A DNA stretch of 64,000 nt from Galbula dea. Its lineage: Eukaryota > Chordata > Aves > Piciformes > Galbulidae. The notes under the pieces were generated by a model. It saw nothing but the letters and a program-made list of their open reading frames with translations, was not told the DNA's origin and did not search any database. The stretch lies in contig VWZX01004666.1 of the NCBI GenBank assembly GCA_013399015.1, positions 5,982,979 through 6,046,978 of the forward strand, read 5' to 3'. Every line of letters begins with the position of its first letter. Positions within the stretch are counted from its first letter, which is position 1. This document shows positions 25,401 to 36,444 of this stretch, piece after piece. Made by a program: the position numbers and the translations under genes.

Positions 25401-27374
25401 CACAGCAGAGTTTGAAGTTTTGGCAGACCTCAGAAAGGTTTGCCACCAGCAATACAAGTGAGCAACTAGCAGTCTTCAACTGTTGTAGTCATTGTAGCTG
25501 TTATGCAGCCCTTCAACCTCAGGACCCCTAACAAGGGAGAATCCAGTATGCACAGGAGCTCTGAGAAGCAGCCCGATGATCTGTCCCATGTATACACAGG
25601 GCTCTGTGTTGCCATTTCCCTGCCCAGATCTCTGCAGCCAAGTCAACTCACAACAACACCATATCATACCTTCTGAAGCATTCTGTGGCTTTCCACTGAG
25701 GCGGAGGATCTTTGTCTCTTCTATATCAAAGCCGTTCAGATTCACTGCCCAGGCTTTCCGTTGCTCCTGTGGGGATACACCACTCTCAGTGAGATACATT
25801 TAAAACACAAATCCCACACTGCAGTTAAAACTCCAGCTGGCAGAACATACACCTAAACCCCCCTTTTCTAGGAGGTGTACAGCTCTGTTGTTGGATTCAG
25901 TGACAGACAAGCAGGTCCAAGTGCTTTTTCCTCAGATAGTGGCATACTGTCCTGCTCACACTTTCCTTCAGAAGAGCAGCAAGTTCAGAATTAAATTGCC
26001 AGTGGGGAAAGCCACAGCCACAAGGGACCAAATGTTTCATAACGAGTTTCAGAATGCAGTGTACACATTCCAGAATAGACATTGTGCTAGAATAGCTACC
26101 ACCAGCAGTTTCACTGTGTAATGGTTTACAGCTTTGTATCTCTGTAGCCTACTATATTTTAAAGCCTCACTAGCCCAAAGTTGAATTTTGCTACCAGAAG
26201 CAGCACAGGCTACAGTGAGTGGAACAGAGGTGTAAGGCTGTGCTCTTCCTTGTGCCTACAGAAAGACTACAGAAGAGCTATACTCAGGAGGCTGTGTAGC
26301 TGCTGTGTACTACTTCATCTGCAGACCCTACAGCTTCCACCTCACTCCAAGTTACTGAAGCCCAAAGCAGGAAGCAGTGATGGCTGGGGCTGTCAGCCCT
26401 ATGTGTCCACTTGACAGAAATTAGGGTTTGCTTCTCTGTAAATGTCCAGGAGAGATTGTTTTGTAGCAATCGGTGTACTAATTATAACTTATCAACATAC
26501 TCACCTTCTTGGTAGGAGACTCCTCAACAGGGTCATTCTCTTTGGTTAGGAGGAAACTGGCTATATCCATCTGCATAGTGCTGCGGTTGGGAATGTAGCG
26601 ATCCCCCCCAGCCTTTGTTGGGGTGTTCTGGATTTTGCGTCCAGATTTACCTGCATTCACATGTATAAATATTGTCTTACAGGTACTGAATAGGCTGCAT
26701 TAGAGCTTTTGCAAGACAACAAACACAGCATTCTTTCACATATAAGCAGAGCTCAGAAAGCTTATGCTATCCAATCACAACTGACTCTTTTTTGCCTCCT
26801 CTGTATAATTGCACTAAGCTCCGGTTAGGGACTGCTAAGAGACAATCCTCGGGCCTAGTGCAACAATTTCAGAGTTCACAGATAAGGGAAGGGTGCAAAA
26901 ATACTGTTGCAGCATGTAAAGCTGTCAGCACACCGTCCCACTCACACTTGTCCCAACACAGCTCTGCCAGAAAAGCTCGGCTGGGGGATGTTCACCCAGC
27001 TGTAGTGCTGTGCTCTGCCTACTTCATGCTGGAGAGAAGCCAAGTGACTTTTATGAGCCAGGCACCAGTAAGCCGGCTAGGGCAGCCGGGGACAGAGTTT
27101 AAAGCCCCACAGCCACATGCAAGTCCAGGCGACGCTCCCCCTCCCAACCTATGCCACTTGCCCGCTGCAGCTCACCGGGTGTCCTGGATGGCGTCTTGCT
27201 GGAACTGTAGGAGCGATTGGCCGGTTTCATTGGCGACAAGCTGATAGCGGGGCTGATCCCAGGGGTGCTGCCGTCTTTGGCCTTCCGCTGCCACCGCGCA
27301 GGGGGCGCGTTAGGGATCGGCGTGTCCAGCTTCAGCAGCGAGTGCAAGTCGGATTCGAACACGAACTGAGCCAT
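22483..27374 (-). CDS. CDC20: CDC20, activator of the anaphase-promoting complex
   Basis: WD40 co-activator that recruits substrates to APC/C at mitosis and is held by MAD2/BUBR1 in the spindle checkpoint. Coding exons in transcript order: 27374-27176, 26650-26505, 25766-25670, 25132-25007, 24635-24439, 24108-24014, 23690-23459, 23348-23223, 23088-22971, 22661-22483. They give 504 aa (human 499). Visible motifs are the C-box DRYIPNR (83-89), a KEN triplet (103-105), the MAD2-binding KILR (134-137), seven-bladed WD40 repeats with blocks such as HVATLAGH and ASGGNDNLVNIW, and the C-terminal Ile-Arg tail that docks on APC/C. The N-terminus MAQFVFESDLHSLL matches the family start. An acceptor-like ccccgcag just upstream of the ATG suggests a separate non-coding first exon. 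Confidence 0.98.
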
Positions 27375-27734
27375 GGCGCTGCGGGGAATGGCGTCAGCGG
27401 GGCCTCGCGCAGCAACGCTGGCCGGGGTGCAGCCCTGCTCCGCGGGGTAACACACTCCGGCTGCACCTCCACAGCAGTAGATCGCACCCCTCACGCAGGC
27501 CGCCCCCAAGGCCCTCTCCAGAGGGCACCACCCCCCACAGCCCTTTCCACCATAGGTCACCCCTCGCCTGAGACCGCACCTCTAAGTCCCCTTCACCATC
27601 AGGACCACCCTTGTGACCCCCACTTCGTCCCATGGTGCGCCCCCTACCTCGCTGGCCGTTTCTCAGGAGCCCTCCTGGCCCCCGCTGTAGGGTAGCGAGT
27701 CTCCACCCAACACCTCTCCACGACAGTTAGCACT

Positions 27735-27801
27735 CGCACAGCTGTGCTTCCCAGCAGCGCTTAAATAGCCCGCGTCCGCTCCTCCCATTGGCTGCTTCAA
27801 A
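27735..27801 (-). promoter_or_regulatory. CDC20: CDC20 core promoter: TATA-like, CCAAT, CHR-like motif
   Basis: Read on the minus strand: TTTGAA (27801-27796, a CHR-like hexamer), CCAAT (27791-27787), then CTATTTAA (about 27768-27761), with transcription expected near 27735. A CpG-rich region (about 27160-27900) surrounds it. CCAAT and CHR elements are typical of G2/M genes controlled by NF-Y and MuvB complexes. Here the TTTGAA lies upstream of the CCAAT box rather than near the start site, so its role as a CHR is uncertain. Confidence 0.5.
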
Positions 27802-27900
27802 CCCAGCTGCCGCGCGCTGCCATGACAACCAACGCACGCCGCGTCGCGGTTGGCTGGGCCGCAGGCAGGGCGGGGCTCTTCTGAGCGGAAGGCTACGGGT

Positions 27901-28186
27901 CATAGAATCATAGAATCATAGAATTATAGAATTATAGAATTATCAGGATTGGAAGGAACCTTAGAGGTCACCTAGTCCAACCCCCTACAGTAAGTAGGCA
28001 ATCTCCAACTAAACCAGGTTGCCAGCACCCTGTCCGGCCTCGCCTTGAACACCTCCAGGGACGGGGCCTCAACCAGCTGCCTGGGCAACCTATTCCAATG
28101 TTCCACCACCCTTGTGGTAAGGAACTTTTTCCTAATATCCAGTCTAACCCTGCTCTTCCCTAATTTAAACCCATTATAGGTAGGAT
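27901..28186 (-). repeat. CR1 LINE 3' end with octamer tail
   Basis: The sequence begins with about five tandem octamers (catagaat / tatagaat) at 27901-27943, the complement of a CR1 3' tail. It continues through ggaaggaacc, tagtccaaccccc, accaggttgcc and gggcaacctattccaatg, in standard CR1 order. It is 5'-truncated near 28186, as most CR1 copies are. It is much less diverged than the 8.4 kb copy. It sits between the CDC20 promoter and the MPL 3' end. Confidence 0.95.
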
Positions 28187-28238
28187 AGGTGGGATTTGGG
28201 GTGAGAAGGTATTGTCGCCGTGTTTTCCGGGGTGGGGG

Positions 28239-28258
28239 GTGTGTGTGTGTGTGTGTGT
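28239..28258. repeat. (GT)n microsatellite, about 10 units
   Basis: An uninterrupted alternating GT run follows a G-rich stretch (28229-28238). It lies just beyond the MPL stop codon, in its likely 3' UTR or flank, and could be polymorphic. Confidence 0.95.
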
Positions 28259-28370
28259 CGGTGTCGGGGGGATATGGGAGAGAGGGGAGGGGGGAGCTAG
28301 ATGAAACGCCGCGAAGGAAAGAGGAGGCTGGGTGCTTGTGTCTCGTTTATGTCGGGGCGGGGGGCGCGGC

Positions 28371-31300
28371 TTAGGGCGGCCCGCAAGGCTCCCAGCCGCT
28401 CATGAGCAGGTAGGACTGGTTAGCGATGTCGGTGCTAGGCAGCCGGCCAGCAGCGTGCCCCGGAGGCGCCGGAGCGCCCTCATCCCCCCGCGGTCCGGGC
28501 AGCACCTCCAGCAGGCAGGGAAGGACGGCCTCTTCGGGCGGCTGCTTGTAGAAGGCGTTAGCCTGGGGGAGACACACAGAGGGGCGCGGTAGGGGTTGCC
28601 CTTCGAGCTGCCCCTCGGGGGGCTTGGGACTTAGCCGCGGGAGCCTTGCCTCTGCCCCCTCACCTGGCTATGCTTGCTGCTGTCGTGGAGGAAGCTGCCC
28701 AGTGCGCGGTGCAGGTCCGGAACAGGGGGCCAGAGCTTCTGCTTCACGTTGCTGGGTGCGAAGAAGGGACCCGTCAAAGGCAAACCCAACCCTCGTCCTG
28801 TAGTACCCTGGTCCCTCTAGGCAGGATGCCCAGGCCTGGAGCTGGACCCCCTCCACCTGCCCCAGGCACAGCCCTTACCTGTAGAGAGAGGGGAAGGTGC
28901 ACCGCAGCCCCAGGAGCACTCCCGTGAAGAGCAGTGGCACCACGGTAACACTTGGGATGATCCAGCCTGCATCGGAGGAGGAACATCGGGACTCTAGCCC
29001 TCCCCAGACCTGCCACCACTGAGCCCTTTGCAGCTTCTGCCTGGCGCTTCCCATCCCACTTCCAGCTCTCTTAGTGTCCTGCCCTCAGCTGTGTGGCTCC
29101 TCCAGCTACAGCCTCCACTAGTGCCCTGCCTCTTACCTGTATCGGCTGTGGCATCAACCATGACAGGTTTGGACCAGGCGCTCCAGCTGCCCTGGTACCA
29201 CGGCCCACTGGGCTGGGCCCGCACCTGGGCATGGTAGCGGGCACCTGGCCGTAGGTCCAGGACTTCTCTCCTGGCTGCCCGTGGGACTTGCAGAACCTGT
29301 GGAGCAGAGTTGAGCTGGAGGTGATGACTACAGTGAAGGTAGGCAGGGCTGCTCAGGAAAGCCTTGGCCATGTTTTACCTTCCAGTCATGACTGTTCTCC
29401 ACAGCATAGCGGACCTGGTAGTCCAGCTGCTCTGCCAGTGCCTCCAGGGGTGGCAACCACTGCAGACTCAGCTGGCCCTGTGACACCGTTGCCTGCATGA
29501 GCTGTGGGGCATCTGTGAGCACTGTTGGGGACAGGGATGTGTTGCTGGCAGGGAACCACAACGAGATGTTGCATCCCCTGCCAGCTGGGCAAGGGCAGGG
29601 GCCCCAGTGGTGTTTTGACTCACCGGCCTGGTGCAGCCAGAAGGGCTCCTTGAAGTAGCTTAGCGTGGGTAGTGCGTGGGGCTGGGTGACATTCACCAGG
29701 ACAGAGATGGCACTGCCAGCCCTGGGCTGGAAGGTGCAGGCATGGGTGCCCTGTGTCCCCATGCTTACCTCCTGGCAAAGCTGCCATGAGTCTTCCCTGC
29801 ATGAAGAGCAGGGAGCCAGTCAGCAGCTCCACTGCGTCGGTCCCATTCCCCTTACCCTCTGCCAGCCCTGCTCTGGAGCCACCCTGTCCCCACAGCCAGC
29901 GCTGCCTCACTTCTTCGCTTGTCTAACCGTTGACACCAGCACTACCCATAGTCGGAGGGGCAGTGTGGCAAGGAGTGGTGGTGGGGAGGTATGAGGTCAA
30001 CAGTGGCAGCACACAGGGACACAGGGTGAGATGGCACAGTGTGGAATGTGGGACACTGAGCAGGGCTTGCAGCCCTTGGGATGTTCCATCCCTCTGCCTG
30101 AGTGCCATGTCCCCACCAAGCCCTTTACCTTGTGTTAGCACCACTTGAAGGTGGCCTGTAGAAGAGCTGGTGGGAGTTGTGGGGCTCTGTGGGGTCCCAG
30201 CTCCACTCGCAGCGCACGTGTTGCAGATCAGGGGTGCTGCAGCACAGCCCGATGTCTCCTGGGCAGGTGAGAGCCACGGCAGGGAAAGGGCTGCTTCCCC
30301 TCTGGGCCCTCAAAATCTGGATGCTGCTCCCCACCCACACCAGGACACCCATCCCTCCCAGCCCCAGGTATGGGTGCCTCCTCACTGTGCCTGCCAGCAC
30401 CCCAGTGGTGGGGATGGCTGCTCACCAGAGGATCGGGGTGTCTCTGCAGCCACTGCCTGCGACCAGGGCCCCCAGACGCCGTCCATGGAGGTGCCGTCAG
30501 GCTTGCTGCGCACTTGGATGTGATACCTCACCCCTGGCTGCAGGTCCTGGAGGACCACCCAGGTGTTGACCTGGACCAGCCCCTGCAGGAGAGGGGTCAG
30601 ACTGAGGAGCAGCTGTGTCCCCCAAATCCTCCTGCCCATCCTTGGCATCTCTATGTACCTGCCCCACTCCAGGGGAGACTGCGGCTACCCTGGCGATGGG
30701 TGGAGGGATGCTGACGGATGGATGGATGGAAGGGTCCCTATAGTGCTGCCCATTGAGGTCCAACATGGTGTTGCAGGGCGTCTCTGGGGAGCTGGCGGGG
30801 CAGCACTGCACCTCGTAGAGGAAGAAGTTCAGGTAGTCAGTGAGTGGTGGCTGCCATGACACGTAGAGCTGCCCTACAGCCCCAGCCCAGCGGGCTGTGA
30901 TGTTTGTTGGGGGGGCAATGAGACCTGCAGAAAATATGCCAGAGGCAGCCTTGGTCAAGGGCACACCCAGTCCTGCTGGGGGCTACCCAGCAGTCTCCCC
31001 AGGGCTGTCTCCATGCCAACAGGAATGCTGCCAGTTCCCATAGGAGGTAGAAGGGCAAGGGACTCAGGTCTGGGACTGCCCTTGTGTCACAAGAGTATTG
31101 CCTGGTAGGAGGGACTCACCCACTGTGTCCACACTCAGTTCCCGCCAGTACTTAGTCTGGTTGGTGGTGGCATCCAGGATGCGGAGATGGAGCTGGGTGA
31201 AGAGCCGCACATCCTGGCTGGGGAACACACAGACGTGCCGTGTCCTGTTGGCCCCATAGTGCCATGTAGAGAATGTACATGCCTTGGGCATGTCCCTGAG

Positions 31301-33921
31301 GAATGGAGAGCAGGGTCCTGTAGCACCGTATGCCTCTTGCCTGGGGCCAGGTTGAAGGAGAGGAGACATGGGGCATGGCACTGAGATCTAGATGTCACTA
31401 GCTGCTTCCCTGTGTCCCCATCGACTTCATGGCACCATGTCCATGGGACTGACCTAGTCCTCTCGCAGGGTGTGCAGTGGCTACTGCATAGCTACCATGG
31501 ACTCTCCACCACCTCTACTTGCAGCTGAGAGCCACAAAAAACCACAAAGAGCTGCAGCACCTTGACCCTGCTGCTCTCTGTGTGGGCAAGGGAGAGGCTG
31601 GGCTGTGTCCCCACCACCTCCTACCTGCTGTACCAGTAGTAGAAGTGGTACATCCTGTTCAATGCCTTCTCCTCCTCATCCCAGAAGCAGGTGAGGTCCT
31701 CGAAGGAGCGGGAGAAGCAGAGGATGTCCTCAGGAACCTCTGCCAGCAGTGCAGCATCTGGGAGAAGTGTGAGCATGAAGGAGTCCCTGGACACAAACCC
31801 ATCCTCATCTCACCTTCATCCTCATGCCTGCTGGCCAGCCCACCCTGAGGCTGGATTGTGCAGACATCGGGGGCAGCATGGGCATGGCACAGATGCCCTC
31901 CAACAGCTTGATACAGTGAGGAGGGACATGGCACATGTGCTGGCTGCTGGCTTGCACCGGGATCCTGCCTGGTGGCCCCACCACTCCCCACTCCTCAGCA
32001 CTTGGGGTCCTTTGGGACAAACAAACATCCTGAAATAGCCCTGCGGTCAGTGGGGGGCTCCAGGCCTGGCGATCAGAGGGAAGCACCCCTGCCCTGCTCA
32101 TGCCGGAAGGTACACGGAAGTGAGATAAGGAGGAGCAGTGCCCCAGGGAGAGGGAAAGGGCCTTGGGGCTGGCTGGCGTGGGGACCTGTGGTCCTGAGCA
32201 GGGAGGGATGCACAAACCCCTTCCCGGGGATTGCTTAGGGGGCTGTGAGTTTCTTTGTCCCACTCTGCCAGCTGCCGTTCCTGTCATTGCAGGGGTGAAC
32301 TGGAGCATCACACCGTGCAGGATCTTCATCCCAAGCACCGGTGACTTCGCTGGCACATGACTGTCTGTCCCTGTTGTCAGAGAAAAGGGGACAGCCCCAA
32401 GATGCAGATGTGTGAAGCCCAGGGCTGGACTTGCAGCCCCCAGCATTGTTCCAGCAGTCCTCCTGCTTTTCCTTCTGGGATATGCTTCTCTTCCCTGGGG
32501 CTGCCTTCAGGTGCAGGACCCCACAACAAGCTCACTGCCAGCACCTGGCCCTGCTCCATGTGCTAAGCACATCCATGCTCTGCTACCCGCCCCTCCACTG
32601 CCAGTTGACCTCACCCTGGGTGAATAATAAAGGACAGTCCCCAGATATCCTTGACACCTTCTTGGTGTCCTTCTGTTTTCCCTGCCACTTCCATTGCCCT
32701 GACCTTCGGCCCTGTGTTGCCTTCCTCCTCCAGCCCATGTGCCCTCCCTGCAGACCACAGTCTCCCCCATCTTTTTTTCTGGTTTTTCACCCCACTGCCT
32801 CCACACTGGGACTCATTCTGGCTCTGTGATCCCCTCTCTCCCCACAGCTCCCAGTGCCAGAGGATAGGGTGGTCAGGTCTGAGCACGCTGGTGGTGCAGG
32901 GACCTATGGCGTTTGTGGGAGGCCACACTGGTCCTGTGGGCTACCAGAGCATCTTTGCTGGTCACAGGCTGTTTCCTAGGAAGAACAGCCACACAGCTCT
33001 GCAGCCCACATCAGCCACGCTTGGGCGGTGTCCTGCCAAACCAGCAGTGGGCTGACAGCATGGCAACATTGTAGTCTGTGTGCAGAGGATGAACCCAGTC
33101 CCAACATTCCTCCCACTGCCCCTATGACAGTGACTCAAAATGTGTGCCCAAGCCTGCTGTAGCCAGACACCTGAGGTAGGGCTGGAGAGATGAGCAGGAG
33201 ATTGACAGGATTTTGTTCAATTAATGCTTTTTATGGTATTACAGAAAGTGTTAAAAGTACTAAAGAGGGGCTCAAAGAAAGTGTGGACAGGCCTGAAATG
33301 GAAGAAATCCGGTAAACAGCTCTGCCAGGCACAGGGAGCCTAGCAGGGAACAGCTACAGGCTGAGCTGAGGATGCTTGGTGGGGCAGTAAGATCCTGGCA
33401 AGGGTGACACAGGAGCATTGAGATGAGCCTGGCAGTGCTGCCACATTACCCATGGCAGATGTTAGCTTAAATTTTGCTCAGACTCTCATCAGCGTAACTC
33501 CAAGAACTTTTGATGAGTTGGGGAGCCCCTCTCCTGCCTGTGTGGGACTGGGAGCCCTAGACTGCTATCCCAAAGGGATGCCTGGGGACTGCCAGGTCCT
33601 GCCTGCAGAAAGCAAAGATGTCCCTTTTCTCTGGGCACCCCAGATATCCCACGGGTGAGAAGGGTGCTCCACCACCCACCTCAAACACTCCCCACACACC
33701 CTCCTGGGACACCCCCTGCCAAACCCTGCAGACTTTAGCTGCTGTGCTTGCTGTGCCTAGTGTGCCAGCTCATCTCTAGCCCCATTCTTTGAGGAAGAAA
33801 ACGGTCCCAGGGACCTACCTTGGGATGTCACTGGCTCGGGGTCTGATGATAGGCTGTGAAGGCTGAGCAGGATGACAGGGAGCAGTGAAAGCAGCAAGCC
33901 CCAGGACAGGCAGGCTGCCAT
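28371..33921 (-). CDS. MPL: MPL, thrombopoietin receptor
   Basis: Class I cytokine receptor for thrombopoietin, signalling through JAK2/STAT5 in megakaryocytes (thrombocytes in birds) and stem cells. Coding exons in transcript order: 33921-33819, 31757-31625, 31340-31120, 30924-30659, 30582-30426, 30258-30129, 29796-29624, 29512-29379, 29296-29137, 28966-28879, 28751-28664, 28562-28371. Twelve exons, 614 aa (human 635, also 12 exons). A signal peptide occupies about residues 1-25. The first domain shows CFSRSFEDLTCFWDE. WSXWS motifs are WGPWS (278-282) and WSAWS (477-481). The membrane helix spans about 493-513. Box 1 is LWPPVPDLHR (528-537) and a box 2-like LLEVLP follows (568-573). The C-terminus IANQSYLLM parallels the human end. 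The residue after Arg514 is Cys, where human has Trp515. Tail tyrosines are Y521, Y556 and Y602. No canonical AATAAA was seen between the stop and the CR1 at 28186. Confidence 0.96.
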
Positions 33922-34000
33922 CCTGCAACCCAGGTGCTGGGGGCAAGCGTGCCGTGCTCGCCCCTTCCCAGCACCCTGGGAGTTGCTGTGGCTCATCCGG

Positions 34001-34166
34001 GTGATACCTTTATCTGGGAAGTGGTGGCTGTGCAGCTCAGGAAGCCTGACTGGAGGCTCCCTCCCCGCCCCATTGCTTGCACTTCCCCGTGCCCAAAACC
34101 ACCATGCTGCGGCCCCTCCACCGCCAGCCGCAGTGCCAAGAAAGACTGCTCCTATCAGATAGGAGG
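34001..34166 (-). promoter_or_regulatory. MPL: MPL upstream region with GATA and ETS motifs
   Basis: A GATA site (AGATAA on the minus strand, 34015-34010) directly abuts an ETS core (GGAAGT on the plus strand, 34017-34022), about 90 nt upstream of the MPL start codon. A second GATA pair forms a 17-nt palindrome at 34149-34165 (ctcctatc A gataggag), giving a GATA core on each strand. Mammalian MPL promoters are known to depend on GATA-1 and ETS sites, so this fits megakaryocyte-lineage control. Motif matches only; function is inferred. Confidence 0.55.
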
Positions 34167-34169
34167 CAC

Positions 34170-35860
34170 GTCCTGCCCTTGTGGCTACCGGCACACCGGG
34201 AGACGGGGGCAGGCAGAAAAACAACCCCTGAGAAACCAGGGAGGCCCCTGTGCGGGGCAGGGCAGGCTGCTGGGGGCTGCAGGCATGTGGGAGCATGGGG
34301 CACAGGACAGCTGCTCCGGCTCCATCCTGACCTGCATGAGGGATCTGCTCTGCATGCCCCAGTGGCACCATACCTGTGACTGTGCTGGAAGGATAGCTGC
34401 AGGAACAGGAGGTTTTGGCAGTGCCCACTCAGATGCTAGTGGTGCTGGTGCAGGACCAGGACCATCATGGTGGGGTCCCACAGGCATGTTCACAAGATTG
34501 GCACAAGGTTGCCAATCCACCACTGCTACTTAGCTTGGATGGCTGGAGGGGTGTCTTGCCCTGCCAGGGAGCAGCATTGTGATACAGGCAGGGGAGCACC
34601 AGCCAGGGTGAGAGGAGAAGTTCACACATGCATGCCCACTGCGTTAAGGGCAGGTTGGCTTCTCCTTGCTCTGTGGCAGGGGACAACACCAGGGGCACTG
34701 AGGGGAGATGGGAACAGCCAACATCAATTTGTCAAATTTTGTCAAACCAGCTCCACTTCCTCCTCCATCTGGCTACTGGGCTTTGCTGTCAGGGAGGCAA
34801 AAAGCACTTGGTCTGAGCAAGGCTGATGATGCTGCTTCATATGCCATTCCCAGTGGGCAGCAGACAAGGTGCACAGGTAGTGGCACATGTCAGGCTGTCT
34901 GCAAGGGCCAGTCCCCAGGACTATTTTACTGGGAACCTCAGTGATGGGTCAGAGAGGCTGCAGCTGACAGCAAAGAGCACTGGAGGCCAGAACAGAAAAT
35001 TAAAATGGTATTGTTGGGGTTTAAACACCCTCTGGGGAAAATAGACTAGCCCAGAAGGGCAAATGCAAATTTAACTGGGATACTGCGCACCAAAGGAGAA
35101 GCCCTTTCTTCCCCTAGACTGCAGAAGGTGGCTAGACGGGCAGCTGAGTGGCATCCTTAGGAGTTGGCAAGCTGAAGCTGACAGAGATGAAGCCCACCCA
35201 CTGTTAGCAGAACAATCAGCAACAGTGCAGGATGAGGGACTGCAGCGTGGGGCAGGATCTTCTGCGGGAGGGTCAGCCCAGAGCCCTGGTGATCCTCAAG
35301 GGACCAGCCCGTGAGAGTGGCTCACCTCAGTGGCACAAGTTCAAGCAGGCTGGTCAAACACAAGGGTCTCTTTGCAAGATGCAGGATGTTACCTGACAGC
35401 TGGGTGCAATGCTGGGCAGGCACTGGCTGGTCAGAGTAGGAAAGGTGAGGAGCTGCACAGCCCCATAGGGCCTGGGTGGAGTGCCAGGTCTGTCCCCTTG
35501 AAGAGCAGCCAGCTGAGGGGAAGCTACAGGGACAATTTTCAAGCATGCAAAAGGGGGCTGTGCAGAGAAAGGACCTTGTCTGTTCTCCTTTTCCCTTGGG
35601 GACAGGACAAAGTCTTAAACTGAAAGGCGGGGAGATTCCAGTTGGATACTAAGAGAACTCATCCACAGGGCATGAGGAGACCTACAGCTTGTCTGAGGGT
35701 GCTGGAGCACCTTTGGGGGTCATTAGAGAACCTCAACTGGGACAGGATCCCAAGGACTGCCCACCATTGCAACAGATCATTAGGGTCCTGCATCCTGTCC
35801 CCCAGTGCCAGCGGGGGCGGGGGGGCAGAACTTCCTTTGTTTGGACCTGGCTTCCTGTTG
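34170..35860. other. Spacer between TIE1 3' end and MPL promoter
   Basis: GC-rich, apparently unique sequence with no recognised exon, RNA gene or repeat. It holds the distal MPL upstream region and ends at the likely TIE1 cleavage site. TIE1 and MPL are read in the same direction, so TIE1 termination and MPL initiation lie within about 2 kb of each other. Confidence 0.45.
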
Positions 35861-35867
35861 TGCTGCG

Positions 35868-35873
35868 TTTATT
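35868..35873 (-). terminator. TIE1: Polyadenylation signal AATAAA for TIE1
   Basis: The plus-strand tttatt reads AATAAA on the minus strand. It is the first canonical signal I find past the TIE1 stop (36447-36445) and implies a 3' UTR of about 0.6 kb. Confidence 0.65.
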
Positions 35874-36444
35874 GTCTGTAAGGCAGAGCTGGCATCTCTG
35901 AAGGGTTACCACAGAGCTGGAGGCTGTGCAAAGCCATCACTGTCCCTTGTCTTTTGCACCCCCTGTGGTGGCCCTATCCCATGCCCGCAGTGACGCTTAC
36001 AGCCCCACTGGCACCACTTCAATCCCAGAGCATGTTGAGATCCAGGGCAGACAGCTGCCGGGTCGCTACTTCCTTACTTGCTCCAAAGCTTGGGCATTTG
36101 TGTCCGTGGCTCAGGCAGCAGCATCGTGGCTCCTGAGAGAGCCTCTTTCCCACCTGTTCTGCCACAAACAACCTGCTGCTACTTGTCGAAGGGGGCCAGC
36201 CCAGCATGTCCCCAATCAGCATGGGGCCGTATTGGTGGCTGCTGGCATGTCAGTGTGGTCAGCACATGTTGGCTGGGCAGCCAGGGAGGGGATGGTACAG
36301 TCCTGTTGCGGGGAAGGCTCTTGGGAAGGGGGACTGGTGTTTGGCCACTCGACCCTGGAAGGGGATGAGCAGTCCCTTGTCCCCACAGCACTGTCCCAGC
36401 AGGCTGGAGCCAGCGTTGCCCCTCTTTGCGATGCCAGCACAGCC

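Noticed and set aside
29769..29796. 28-nt micro-exon in MPL ending at an internal GTAAGC
   Set aside because: The frame stays open through this donor-like site and matches the family up to the donor at 29624, so one continuous exon (29796-29624) is the better model.
30170..30569. Long plus-strand frames antisense to MPL exons
   Set aside because: Shadows of the GC-rich MPL coding strand; no independent signals.
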